64,000 bases of DNA from the NCBI GenBank assembly GCA_910580105.1, contig CAJTWN010000002.1, positions 189,245-253,244 of the forward strand, read 5' to 3'. How positions within the stretch are numbered: position 1 is the stretch's first letter; each line of letters begins with the position of its first letter. The stretch comes from an uncultured Clostridia bacterium. GTDB taxonomy: Bacteria; Bacillota; Clostridia; Monoglobales; Monoglobaceae. The notes beneath the pieces were generated by a model. That model made no database searches, was not told the origin of the DNA, and saw only the letters and a list, made by a program, of their open reading frames with translations. The translations under genes were made by a program, and so were the position numbers. Shown here one piece after another: positions 16,639-25,169 of this stretch.

Positions 16639-17547
16639 TTAATATGTCACACCTTCGAACAGTTCCTGAATAATCTGTGCACAAGGTTTAATATCCTTCA
16701 CAAGACCCGCGCTCTGACCAGCCATCACACTGCCCATCTGGGTGTCCCCATCGACAACAGCGGCACGAAGTGCGCCGGCGCCCAATTTTTCAAAGGCGGC
16801 AACATCGCCCTCTTTTTCAATTTTATCCATCATACGGGTTGCTTTGTTTTTCAGCGTCCGGACCGGATGGCCGGTAAATCTTCCGGTAACCACCGCATCT
16901 CTGTCCTTTGCCGCAACCACCATATCTTTATAATTCTGGTGTACAGTACATTCATCAGAACAGATAAACCGCGTACCAACCTGTACGCCCTGCGCTCCCA
17001 AAGCAAAGGCCGCCTTGACACCGCGGCTGTCCGCTATGCCGCCCGCTGCAATCACGGGAATTTCAACCGCATCGGATATCATTGGGATTAAAGTCATCGT
17101 CGTGAGCTCGCCAATATGTCCGCCAGCCTCACAGCCTTCAGCAACAACTGCGTCTGCACCGCTTTTCTGCACCTTTAGCGCTATGGCCACACTGGGGATA
17201 ACCGGAATTACCTTCGTTCCGATTTCTTTAAACGCCGGGATATATTTTGCCGGATTCCCGGCACCGGTGGTAATCACATCCACCTTCTCCTCCAGCAGCA
17301 TTTTGATTACATCCTCTGCAAAAGGAGAGAGAAGCATGACATTCACGCCAAAAGGTTTATCGGTAAGTTCACGCGCTTTTTTTATCTGCTCTTTTACATA
17401 ATCGGCAGGCGCATTCCCCGCCGCAATCAGTCCAAGGCCGCCGCCATTGGAAACGCCGGCAGCAAGTTCAGCTGTCGCAACCCACGCCATACCGCCCTGA
17501 ATCAGCGGATATTCGATACCAAGTAATTCACAAATATTTGCTTTCAT
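16639..17547 (-). CDS. fabK: Enoyl-ACP reductase II, FMN-dependent
   Basis: Final reductive step of the elongation cycle, using FMN and NAD(P)H. About 302 residues, related to nitronate monooxygenases but in a fab operon, which supports FabK. Visible segments are YPLIQGGMAWVA, GAGNP, AEGCEAGGHIG, AAGGIADSRG and GTRF. ATG 17547 is preferred over the adjacent TTG at 17550. There is no fabI or fabL nearby, so this is probably the only enoyl reductase, which would predict low sensitivity to triclosan-type FabI inhibitors. Confidence 0.95.
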   Translation of the reverse strand: MKANICELLGIEYPLIQGGMAWVATAELAAGVSNGGGLGLIAAGNAPADYVKEQIKKARELTDKPFGVNVMLLSPFAEDVIKMLLEEKVDVITTGAGNPAKYIPAFKEIGTKVIPVIPSVAIALKVQKSGADAVVAEGCEAGGHIGELTTMTLIPMISDAVEIPVIAAGGIADSRGVKAAFALGAQGVQVGTRFICSDECTVHQNYKDMVVAAKDRDAVVTGRFTGHPVRTLKNKATRMMDKIEKEGDVAAFEKLGAGALRAAVVDGDTQMGSVMAGQSAGLVKDIKPCAQIIQELFEGVTY

Positions 17548-17571
17548 CAATTCTTTCTCCTATTCCAAAAC

Positions 17572-18558
17572 CTAATATTCAATCAAAGCAGAACCCCAGG
17601 TAAGGCCGCCGCCAAAACCGACAATCACAAATTTATCGCCATGTTGAATCCTGCCCTCTTCAATCGCTTCACAAAGCGCTACCGGAACAGATGCTCCGGA
17701 CATATTTCCATACTTATGCACATTGGAAAAGATTTTTTCCTCTTCACAACCCAAACGTTTTCTGGCTCCTTCAATAATCCGCTGGTTGGCCTGATGAGGA
17801 ACGATACATTTGATGTCCTCCAGGGACACGCCCCCCTGCTCTGCAACCTCACGTGTTGCACTCTCCATCACCCGGACAGCAAACTTGAACACAGCGCCGC
17901 CATCCATCCAAATGGTACGGGGATTTCCAAACGGGCGCCGTTCCTTTTCTACTTCATCAACGCGCAGACCTGCAATGGTCAGGCAATCTCCCTGTGCCCC
18001 ATCAGAACCGAGTACACAGCTCATCACACCATTCTCTGTTTCCGTTGCGGTAAGCACCACCGCTCCGGCGCCGTCACCAAACAAAACACAGGTGGAACGA
18101 TCCTTATACTCTGTAATTTTGGAAAGACAGTCTGCACCGATAACCAGAGCATTTTTATATGTCCCTGTTTCAATAAACTTACTTGCCGTTGATACCGCAA
18201 AGATAAAACCCGAACAGGCCGCATTAATATCCATTGCCGCCGCCTTTACTGCCCCTAAGTATTTCTGTACGTGACAGGAAACCGATGGCGTATACATATC
18301 CGGCGAAACTGTCGCAACAACGATTAAATCCAAATCTTCCGGAGCCATATTGGCATTTTTCAAGGCATTTTCAGCCGCATATCTTGCCAAATCAGAAGTA
18401 TAAACGCCTTCATCTGCAATTCTACGTTCTTTTATTCCAACCCGTTTCGTTATCCATTCATCACTGGTTTCCACCATTTTTTCCAAATCTTCATTTGTCA
18501 GAATGCGCTCCGGCAGATACTTACCAATTCCGGCAATTTTTGCCCGTATTTTGCTCAT
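17572..18558 (-). CDS. fabH: Beta-ketoacyl-ACP synthase III
   Basis: Initiates chain synthesis by condensing an acyl-CoA with malonyl-ACP. About 328 residues, with the triad visible in INAACSGFIFAV (Cys), PHQANQRI (His) and GNMSGAS (Asn). An ATG at 18564 overlaps the plsX stop (TAATG), but GAGG is only 2 bases from it; ATG 18558 has 8 bases and gives MSKIRAKIAG. It is coupled to plsX upstream, and fabK follows about 25 bases after the stop. Confidence 0.96.
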   Translation of the reverse strand: MSKIRAKIAGIGKYLPERILTNEDLEKMVETSDEWITKRVGIKERRIADEGVYTSDLARYAAENALKNANMAPEDLDLIVVATVSPDMYTPSVSCHVQKYLGAVKAAAMDINAACSGFIFAVSTASKFIETGTYKNALVIGADCLSKITEYKDRSTCVLFGDGAGAVVLTATETENGVMSCVLGSDGAQGDCLTIAGLRVDEVEKERRPFGNPRTIWMDGGAVFKFAVRVMESATREVAEQGGVSLEDIKCIVPHQANQRIIEGARKRLGCEEEKIFSNVHKYGNMSGASVPVALCEAIEEGRIQHGDKFVIVGFGGGLTWGSALIEY

Positions 18559-18563
18559 ATCCA

Positions 18564-19580
18564 TTACCTCGTCTCTTTCCTTGGGTCATCCCCGTATTTT
18601 TGGATATTATCGGTGATCTCGTCAACCAAATTGCTTTTCACACACATTACTGCTTGGCGGATCGCGTGATAAAACGCTTTTTCATTTGAACTGCCGTGGG
18701 CTTTGACCACCGGCTTACTTACACCCAGCAGCGGCGCACCGCCGTACTCGGTATAATCCATTGTCTTTTTCAATTTTTTCAGCCCGCCCTTTACTGCAAC
18801 GGCTGAAAGTTTCGTAACGATATTTTTATAGAAGATTTCTTTGAGCATGTCATAAAATACCATCCCCATACCTTCCATAAATTTAAGGATTACATTTCCT
18901 GTAAACCCATCACAAACAACCACGTCTGCATCCCCTTTGGGAATATCACGGGCTTCTATATAACCGCAATAGTGAAAAGGAACCTCTTTGAGCGCCTTAT
19001 GCGTATCAACAACAAGGGGCGTTCCCTTCGCTTCCTCAGAACCAATATTTACAAGACTCACTCTGGGATTTCGAATCCCCATAATTTTTTCCATATAAAT
19101 GGAGCCCATGATTGCAAACTGCTTTAAAAAGGATGGTGTGCATTCTGCATTTGCTCCTGCGTCCACCAAAAGAAAGCAACCGGTTTCCGATGGCATAATC
19201 GGCGCCAGAGCTACGCGCCGGATTCCTTTTATCCTTTTAACAATCAGCGTCGCACCGGCAATCAGCGCTCCCGTATTTCCGGCACAGACAAAAGCGTCAC
19301 CCTCACCGCCGGCCAGCATCTTAAGCCCAACCCGCATAGAGGAATCTTTCTTCTGCCGGATGGCAACGGTCGGATCATCATCCCCGTCAATCACTTCGGA
19401 TGTATGAACCACCGTTATCTTTTCCCTTTCATAATTGCAGTTTTGCAAAACCGCCTGAATCTTTTCTTTCACCCCGACAAACGTCAGATTTATATCAAAA
19501 TCTTTAGCAGCGGAAACACAGCCCTTAACAACCGCTTCCGGTGCATAATCCCCGCCCATTGCGTCTACAATGATATTCAT
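18564..19580 (-). CDS. plsX: Acyl-ACP:phosphate acyltransferase
   Basis: PlsX makes acyl-phosphate from acyl-ACP for phospholipid synthesis. It has 338 residues, a usual length. The N-terminus IIVDAMGGDYAPEAVVKG and the DGDDDP, GNTGALIAGATL and VCDGFTGNVILK segments are diagnostic. First gene of the fatty-acid operon, linking membrane lipid assembly to FabH, which it overlaps by one base (TAATG) or precedes by a few bases. The usual upstream regulator FapR and the rpmF gene are absent here. Confidence 0.97.
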   Translation of the reverse strand: MNIIVDAMGGDYAPEAVVKGCVSAAKDFDINLTFVGVKEKIQAVLQNCNYEREKITVVHTSEVIDGDDDPTVAIRQKKDSSMRVGLKMLAGGEGDAFVCAGNTGALIAGATLIVKRIKGIRRVALAPIMPSETGCFLLVDAGANAECTPSFLKQFAIMGSIYMEKIMGIRNPRVSLVNIGSEEAKGTPLVVDTHKALKEVPFHYCGYIEARDIPKGDADVVVCDGFTGNVILKFMEGMGMVFYDMLKEIFYKNIVTKLSAVAVKGGLKKLKKTMDYTEYGGAPLLGVSKPVVKAHGSSNEKAFYHAIRQAVMCVKSNLVDEITDNIQKYGDDPRKETR

Positions 19581-19610
19581 TCTCTCATTCCTTCATCCAT
19601 AGTAAATGTT

Positions 19611-19640
19611 ATTATACCTGCAAACAAATCGAAACATCAA
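19611..19640 (-). promoter_or_regulatory. Promoter of the plsX-fab operon
   Basis: TATAAT (19611-19616) with TTGATG (19635-19640) at 18 bases, about 30 bases before plsX. I saw no obvious FapR-type or FabT-type palindrome. Confidence 0.65.
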
Positions 19641-19698
19641 TACAAGAACACTTTCTTAACACGCGCGTAACAATTTTGTAATATTTTTCCTGTCAATT

Positions 19699-20265
19699 CT
19701 ATTTGAATTGAATTAAATTTCGGTTTTTTACGGCATAATCAATACCCGAAAAAATCGTAAGCGCTGTTGCAACCACAACAGACAATAAAACGAAATAATT
19801 GTAAACCATAACTCCGCCATCTATATGAAGAAAAATAATTTCATTCACCATCACCAAAACCACCATAATAAACTGAGAAACGGTTTTTGCCTTTCCCCAC
19901 ATACTGGCGGCAATGACTTTCGCATCCCCCAATGCAATCATCCGGATTCCTGTCACAATCAGCTCCCGTGCCAGAATCACCATGACAACCCAAACATTAA
20001 TATAAAGGCAGTCCTTTGCAAGAAAACATACCAAAGCAGCGGTAATCAACAATTTATCCGCAAGCGGATCCATTAATTTACCGAAAGTCGTTACCTGATT
20101 ATATTTCCGCGCAAGGTGCCCGTCTAAATTATCCGTTGCAGTAGCAATTAAAAAAACCAAAATTGCCAAATAAAGTCCGGCAGCTTCCCCCTGCAAAAAG
20201 CACAGCATAAAAAGTGGTATTAAAAGTACACGTAATAGTGTCAATTTATTTGGTGTATTCATCAT
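19699..20265 (-). CDS. pgsA: CDP-diacylglycerol--glycerol-3-phosphate 3-phosphatidyltransferase
   Basis: Membrane enzyme that makes phosphatidylglycerophosphate, the precursor of phosphatidylglycerol. 188 residues with four or more hydrophobic segments. The CDP-alcohol phosphotransferase signature D-x2-DG-x2-AR-x8-G-x3-D-x3-D is present, from DNLDGHLAR to MDPLADK. GGAGG precedes a double ATG; the first is used. It follows rimO by 12 bases at the end of the recA-recX-rimO-pgsA run. Confidence 0.95.
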   Translation of the reverse strand: MMNTPNKLTLLRVLLIPLFMLCFLQGEAAGLYLAILVFLIATATDNLDGHLARKYNQVTTFGKLMDPLADKLLITAALVCFLAKDCLYINVWVVMVILARELIVTGIRMIALGDAKVIAASMWGKAKTVSQFIMVVLVMVNEIIFLHIDGGVMVYNYFVLLSVVVATALTIFSGIDYAVKNRNLIQFK

Positions 20266-20277
20266 AACCGCCCCTCC

Positions 20278-21600
20278 TCAGCTTTCTCTGCCAAACAAAT
20301 CATATTCGAGCGCCTGTTCAATGGTTACATCAACAAATGTTCCACCCTTTAATTTACGGCTGGCTTTAAAAAATACCTTACCGTCAATATCAAGAGAATC
20401 CGCATAGGTTCTTCCATAATAACTTTTAATGATTTCATCCCTGTCTTCAACTAAAACTCTTTGAACAGAACCAATTTTTGCCTGATTCAATTCCTCAGAT
20501 ATTTCCGACTGGGCAAGCATTATCATCTCCTGCCGCCGCTCTTTTTCCTCTTCCTCTATTTGACCATCCAGCTGATAGGCGGGCGTATCCTCTTCCCTTG
20601 AATAGGTGAATACCCCAAGACGGTCAAACCGCATCTCTTTTACAAAATCCAAAAGCTCGGCAAACTGTTCCTCTGTCTCTCCGGGAAAACCAACAATCAA
20701 CGATGTCCGAATGGCTGCATCCGGTAATTTCGTCCGTATTTTCTGTATCAACGCACAAATTTCCTTTTTATTGGTTCTTCTTCCCATCCGTTTGAGGACT
20801 GCATCATTGCAATGCTGAATAGGTATATCCAGATAATTACACAGTTTCTCCTCTTCTGCAAAGACATCCAAAAGTGCATCGGTGACAAGTTCCGGATAAC
20901 AATAATGTACCCGTACCCATGCAATCTTCTCTATCCGGCAGAGCTGCCGCAAAAGCTCTGCCAAACGATATTCTCCATAAATATCTTCTCCATAACGGGT
21001 CGTATCCTGGGCAATCACCACCAGTTCACGAACCCCTTCTTCCGCCATGGTCTGCGCTTCCAGCAAAATGTCCTCCATCCTTCTGCTTCTGTATCTTCCG
21101 CGGATAGAAGGAATCACACAATAGGTACACCGGTTGTCACAACCTTCCGCAATGCGCAAAAAGGCCGTATACGGCGCAGTCGTCCTAAGACGCGGTACGT
21201 TTTCACATAGGAGTGGTTCCTCACTGCAATAGAGCCTGTTTTTTAATTCTGCAATGTTTTTAACAATTTCAACAATTTTATTATATTCGTTGGTACCAAC
21301 CACCGCATCCACTTCCGGTATTTCGGTCAAAACCTGCTCTTTATATCGCTGTGCCATGCAGCCTGTTACAATCAACGCCCGGCATTTTCCGCTTTTTTTA
21401 TACTGGGCAAGCTCCAAAATACACTCAATGGATTCATTTTTTGCGGATTCGATAAAGGTGCAGGTATTGACAATTAAGACCTGCGCATCTTCTTCATTCT
21501 CCACAATTTCAAAACCGGCCTCTGTGAGCATTCCCAGCATCTGTTCCGCATCCACCAGATTTTTCGAACACCCCAAAGACACCAGTGCTAATTTATTCAA
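20278..21600 (-). CDS. rimO: Ribosomal protein S12 methylthiotransferase
   Basis: Radical SAM enzyme that adds a methylthio group to the conserved aspartate of ribosomal protein S12. 440 residues: an N-terminal UPF0004 domain (SLGCSKNLVDAE, NTCTFIESAK, TGCMAQRY, the three cluster-binding cysteines), a radical SAM core with CDNRCTYCVIP near residue 155, and a C-terminal TRAM-like region. The IRGRYRSR stretch favours RimO over MiaB. It lies between recX and pgsA. Confidence 0.95.
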   Translation of the reverse strand: MNKLALVSLGCSKNLVDAEQMLGMLTEAGFEIVENEEDAQVLIVNTCTFIESAKNESIECILELAQYKKSGKCRALIVTGCMAQRYKEQVLTEIPEVDAVVGTNEYNKIVEIVKNIAELKNRLYCSEEPLLCENVPRLRTTAPYTAFLRIAEGCDNRCTYCVIPSIRGRYRSRRMEDILLEAQTMAEEGVRELVVIAQDTTRYGEDIYGEYRLAELLRQLCRIEKIAWVRVHYCYPELVTDALLDVFAEEEKLCNYLDIPIQHCNDAVLKRMGRRTNKKEICALIQKIRTKLPDAAIRTSLIVGFPGETEEQFAELLDFVKEMRFDRLGVFTYSREEDTPAYQLDGQIEEEEKERRQEMIMLAQSEISEELNQAKIGSVQRVLVEDRDEIIKSYYGRTYADSLDIDGKVFFKASRKLKGGTFVDVTIEQALEYDLFGRES

Positions 21601-21648
21601 TCGATCACACCGTTCTTCCTAATATTTTCTATCTTCCATATCTTTACT

Positions 21649-22119
21649 CTAATCGTCAAAACTAAATTCGTATGAAGCCAAACAAACATTGATGTCCTGC
21701 ATACTATATCCACGCCGTACCAATTTGGCTTTTAACTTTTCCAAATCCCTTCTGCTGCGAATATCCCCGGCATCCAAACGCGGCTCCAGATAGGCGCGAA
21801 GCGCTTCTTTCGAATCCACTTCTTCCGCCATTTCCTCTGCTACAGCATCAATAATGCTGCGTGATACCCCCTTCTGCATCAGTTCCTGACGGATGCGATA
21901 CATCCCTTTTGCTTTCAAACGCAAAGCATCCTCCATATAAAACTGTGCATATAAGCGATCATCCAAGACACCCGCCTGCAAAAATTCATCGACAATCTCT
22001 TCTGCCACGTCTTTTGATATATTCTTTCGAACCAGCCGGTCACAAATTTCCCGGCACGTATACATTCTCGCCCCAATCAAATTTGATGCCAGCCGGCGCG
22101 CACGTTCTCTCTCGTCCAT
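21649..22119 (-). CDS. recX: RecA regulator RecX
   Basis: RecX modulates RecA filament assembly. About 156 residues of helical repeats; LDDRLYAQFYMEDALRLKAKG and the GVSRSIIDAVAEE segment fit the family. It starts 5 bases after the recA stop. A TTG at 22122 gives 9-base spacing from an AAGG, while ATG 22119 gives 12, so the start is uncertain by one codon. Adjacency to recA confirms the role. Confidence 0.92.
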   Translation of the reverse strand: MDERERARRLASNLIGARMYTCREICDRLVRKNISKDVAEEIVDEFLQAGVLDDRLYAQFYMEDALRLKAKGMYRIRQELMQKGVSRSIIDAVAEEMAEEVDSKEALRAYLEPRLDAGDIRSRRDLEKLKAKLVRRGYSMQDINVCLASYEFSFDD

Positions 22120-22124
22120 CAATT

Positions 22125-23183
22125 TTATTTACCTTTTTTGGGCTTGGCAATTGGCGTAACAGGCGTAGCCACAACTTCTTCCCCTTCTTCCAGAACAGGA
22201 AGTTCCGCCTGGGCGCGGATCTTATTTTCAATTTCAAGGGCCAGTTCGGGATTATCCGCAAAAACTGCCTTGACTGCCTCTCTTCCCTGTCCCAGCCGAT
22301 TTTCATTGTAATAGAACCACGAACCGCTTTTCTTGACAATCTCCATATTCACACCAATATCAAGAATATTGCCTTCCCGCGAAATTCCATGACCATAAAT
22401 AATATCAAATTCTGCTTCTTTAAAAGGCGGAGCAACCTTGTTTTTAACCACCTTCACACGGGTACGGTTACCAACCAGTCCGTTTTCGCCTTTGATACTC
22501 TCAATACGGCGGACATCCATACGAACCGAAGCGTAAAACTTAAGCGCACGACCACCAGGGGTTGTTTCCGGATTTCCGAACATGACCCCCACCTTTTCAC
22601 GCAGCTGGTTGATAAAGATGGCAGTTGTATTCGATTTATTGATGATACCGGCCAGCTTACGAAGCGCCTGGGACATCAGCCGTGCCTGCAAGCCCACATG
22701 GGCATCTCCCATCAGCCCTTCAATCTCCTGTTTCGGTACAAGTGCAGCAACCGAGTCCACAACAATCACATCCACCGCACCGCTGCGAACCAAATGTTCG
22801 GTAATCTCCAACGCCTGCTCACCCGTATCCGGCTGTGAAACAATTAAATCATCAATCTCAACACCCAGCGCCGCCGCATAAACCGGATCAAGGGCATGCT
22901 CTGCGTCAATAAATGCAGCCACACCGCCATTTTTCTGGGCCTCTGCCGCAATATGTAAAGCAACCGTTGTTTTACCGGAAGATTCCGGACCATAAATTTC
23001 AACTATCCTTCCGCGGGGAACACCGCCGATTCCAAGAGCAATATCCAACGCAAGGGCGCCGGTTGGAATGGCCTGTATGTTCATTGCAGGTTTTTCACCA
23101 AGGCGCATAACTGCACCCGAACCAAATTCTTTTTCTATCTGTCCAAACGCACTTTCTAATGCTTTTCTTTTTTCTTCGTTCAT
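22125..23183 (-). CDS. recA: Recombinase A
   Basis: DNA strand-exchange protein and SOS co-protease. About 352 residues from ATG 23183 (MNEEKRKALES), with AGGAG 8 bases upstream; the frame runs on 36 codons without support. Walker A is GPESSGKTT, followed by FIDAEHALDP, VDSVAALVPK and the L2-region INQLREKVGVMFGNPETTPGG. It has a perfect promoter and is followed by recX. I saw no LexA/DinR-type box overlapping the promoter, so SOS control is not evident. Confidence 0.98.
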   Translation of the reverse strand: MNEEKRKALESAFGQIEKEFGSGAVMRLGEKPAMNIQAIPTGALALDIALGIGGVPRGRIVEIYGPESSGKTTVALHIAAEAQKNGGVAAFIDAEHALDPVYAAALGVEIDDLIVSQPDTGEQALEITEHLVRSGAVDVIVVDSVAALVPKQEIEGLMGDAHVGLQARLMSQALRKLAGIINKSNTTAIFINQLREKVGVMFGNPETTPGGRALKFYASVRMDVRRIESIKGENGLVGNRTRVKVVKNKVAPPFKEAEFDIIYGHGISREGNILDIGVNMEIVKKSGSWFYYNENRLGQGREAVKAVFADNPELALEIENKIRAQAELPVLEEGEEVVATPVTPIAKPKKGK

Positions 23184-23223
23184 AATTAATCTCCTAATTT
23201 TTATATGATTAGACACTACGGTT

Positions 23224-23252
23224 ATTATAAAATACATAAATACCAGTGTCAA
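23224..23252 (-). promoter_or_regulatory. Consensus promoter of recA
   Basis: TTGACA (23247-23252) and TATAAT (23224-23229) at exactly 17 bases: full consensus on both hexamers. It lies about 40 bases before the recA start. Confidence 0.9.
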
Positions 23253-23302
23253 GCAGTTTATAGCAAATTTTTTCGACACCAGACAAAACATCCGGAATAA
23301 AA

Positions 23303-23330
23303 ACGGCCATTGCCAAAAAGCAAAGGCCGC
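23303..23330 (-). terminator. Terminator of the XRE regulator gene
   Basis: On the minus strand GCGGCC-TTTGC pairs with GCAAT-GGCCG and is followed by TTTTTATT. It separates the regulator gene from the recA promoter. Confidence 0.8.
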
Positions 23331-23346
23331 TTATCCATCTTCATTT

Positions 23347-23655
23347 CTATTTTCGTCTATACTTCAGATATTCACAGAATAATTTAGCTTCTTTCCGCTC
23401 TTCCTCCGTCATATCTGAAAGGACAATTACATCCTCATCATGACGATAAGAACAACACTGATCTGTCAGTCCAAGTAAATAATCCAAAGAAATATCAAAG
23501 ATTTTGGCTATCTTTATTTTAATCTCATCATTTGGCTCACTGCAATTACGTTCATATGATGAAATTGTATGCGGTGATAAGTTCAACTTTTCACCAAATT
23601 CCCGTTGGGATAACCCATGGTCTTTTCTAAGTTCCTGTAACCGTTCCCCTATCAT
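23347..23655 (-). CDS. XRE-family transcriptional regulator
   Basis: A 102-residue protein. Residues 1-60 form a Cro/CI-type helix-turn-helix domain (LSQREFGEKLNLSPHTISSYER), followed by FDISLDYLLGLTD. The C-terminal 40 residues are acidic then basic (MTEEERKEAKLFCEYLKYRRK) and probably mediate dimerisation. AAGGAG precedes the ATG. It is a single-gene unit with its own terminator, and its promoter is framed by a 9-bp inverted repeat, suggesting autoregulation. Other targets are unknown. Its position between recA and cinA does not by itself imply a DNA-damage role. Confidence 0.9.
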   Translation of the reverse strand: MIGERLQELRKDHGLSQREFGEKLNLSPHTISSYERNCSEPNDEIKIKIAKIFDISLDYLLGLTDQCCSYRHDEDVIVLSDMTEEERKEAKLFCEYLKYRRK

Positions 23656-23669
23656 GAGATATTCTCCTT

Positions 23670-23714
23670 TTCACAATATTTTACTCATTATAATATATTT
23701 TTGTTTATTGTGAA
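23670..23714 (-). promoter_or_regulatory. XRE promoter inside a 9-bp inverted repeat (candidate operator)
   Basis: Arms TTCACAATA (23670-23678) and TATTGTGAA (23706-23714) are exact inverse copies. The outer arm contains the -35 TTCACA (23709-23714), and the -10 TATAAT is at 23687-23692, 16 bases away. The inner arm lies just downstream of the start point. Repressor bound at the two arms would block or loop the promoter. Confidence 0.6.
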
Positions 23715-23850
23715 AAAATACATAAGAATATTATGGTTTTTAATATTATTTTACAAGATTCTTATGAATAAACCAAGTAGTATATAAATATATTATACAC
23801 TTTTTTTAAAACAGATAATACAATTCCCTATTTTGAAAAAATCATGTAAC

Positions 23851-23874
23851 AAAAATCCCCCTTTTCAGGGGGAT
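23851..23874 (-). terminator. Terminator of the cysteine desulfurase-thiI-cinA operon
   Basis: ATCCCCCT pairs with AGGGGGAT around a 4-base loop and is followed by TTTTTG on the minus strand, right after the cinA stop. Confidence 0.85.
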
Positions 23875-23877
23875 GAT

Positions 23878-25155
23878 TTACCAGATATAATTCGTATCCT
23901 TTTCCAGACAACCAAGGAGCTCTCTGCGAACCAAATCAAGTGCATATAAGCTTGCCCGCTCCCGAACCACTGTTCGGTTACCGGATAAATAAAAATGGTA
24001 TGCCCATATCTTTTCTTTGGTGGCAATTCCAATATATACGGTTCCAACCGGTTTTTTTTCCGTTCCCCCGTCCGGACCTGCAATCCCCGTCACGCTTATT
24101 CCCACATCGGCGCCGGAAGCCAGGCGTATGCCTTCCGCCATTTCTTCCGCTGTCTGATAGGAAACAGCGCCATATGTGCGAAGCGTTTCTTCACGCACGC
24201 CCAATGTTTTAGTTTTCTGCGCATTGCTATAAGTCACAGCGCCGCAGTCAAAACATGCGGAAGCGCCCGGAATTCGCGTAATTTTCTGTGCAATCAATCC
24301 GCCGGTACAGCTCTCGGCCGTCGCAAGTTTCATTCCTTTATCTTTCAACAGGGAAACAACTGTTTCTTCCATAGAAGCATCCGCACCCACAGCATAAATG
24401 TAATCATTTAAAATATTCCGCACTTCCTGTTCAAGGGGACGAAGCATCTCTTTCGCCTCTTTTACTGAATTTGCTTTGGCTGTAAGCCGCAATTCTACTT
24501 CACCGGTTTTTGCATAAGGCGCGATGGTCGGATTCGTTTGCCGGTCGATAATATTTCTTAGCTTTTCTTCTGCTGCAGATTCGCCAACTCCAAAAACACG
24601 CAGGCTTTTTGAATGAATAACACAATCCGCCTTTGCTTCTAAATATGGTTTCACACCCTGCAAAAACATCGGCTTCATCTCGCTGGGCGGACCGGGCAGC
24701 ATGATAAAGGTCGTCTCTTTTCCGTCTACTTTGCCTTCAACAATGGCACCGGGAGCCGTTCCGTTATTATTTTCAAGGATGATACATCCCTCAGGCATTT
24801 CTGCCTGTTTCAGATTGCTCTTTGGCATATACAGCCCATGGCTTTGAAAGCGTTCTTCAATCCGCCGTTTGCTCTTCTCATCCATCACACAGCGAAGTCC
24901 GCAAAATTCCGCAATCGTCTCTTTTGTCAAATCATCCGCCGTCGGCCCAAGTCCGCCGGTGGTAATCACAGCATCCGCACGCATTGCAGCAATCCGAAGT
25001 GCAGATTTTAAACGCTCCGGATTATCGCCCACCACCGTTGTATAAAACACATTAAATCCCAATTCACTTAGCTCACGGCTTAGAAACCGGGCATTTGTAT
25101 TGACAATCTGCCCGAGCAGAAGTTCCGTCCCAACCGAGACCAATTCAAAATCCAT
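23878..25155 (-). CDS. cinA: CinA family protein (nicotinamide-nucleotide amidohydrolase)
   Basis: About 425 residues in two domains. The N-terminal half is MoCF/COG1058-like (VGTELLLGQIVNTNA, TTGGLGPTADD). The C-terminal half is a PncC-type NMN deamidase domain (ATAESCTGGLIAQKIT, GISVTGIAGPDGG). The family salvages NMN in the NAD cycle, possibly hydrolysing ADP-ribose through the N-terminal domain. Neither domain is truncated. The frame opens at a GTG at 25164; ATG 25155 is better spaced. Elsewhere cinA often sits in a recA operon; here it lies nearby but in a separate unit behind thiI. Confidence 0.94.
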   Translation of the reverse strand: MDFELVSVGTELLLGQIVNTNARFLSRELSELGFNVFYTTVVGDNPERLKSALRIAAMRADAVITTGGLGPTADDLTKETIAEFCGLRCVMDEKSKRRIEERFQSHGLYMPKSNLKQAEMPEGCIILENNNGTAPGAIVEGKVDGKETTFIMLPGPPSEMKPMFLQGVKPYLEAKADCVIHSKSLRVFGVGESAAEEKLRNIIDRQTNPTIAPYAKTGEVELRLTAKANSVKEAKEMLRPLEQEVRNILNDYIYAVGADASMEETVVSLLKDKGMKLATAESCTGGLIAQKITRIPGASACFDCGAVTYSNAQKTKTLGVREETLRTYGAVSYQTAEEMAEGIRLASGADVGISVTGIAGPDGGTEKKPVGTVYIGIATKEKIWAYHFYLSGNRTVVRERASLYALDLVRRELLGCLEKDTNYIW

Positions 25156-25169
25156 CTTCTTCACACCCT

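Noticed and set aside
21861..22838. 325-codon plus-strand frame opposite recX/recA
   Set aside because: Antisense shadow of highly conserved genes, with no family resemblance.
23184..23300. LexA/DinR box at the recA promoter
   Set aside because: No GAAC-N4-GTTC type palindrome is present around the perfect promoter.
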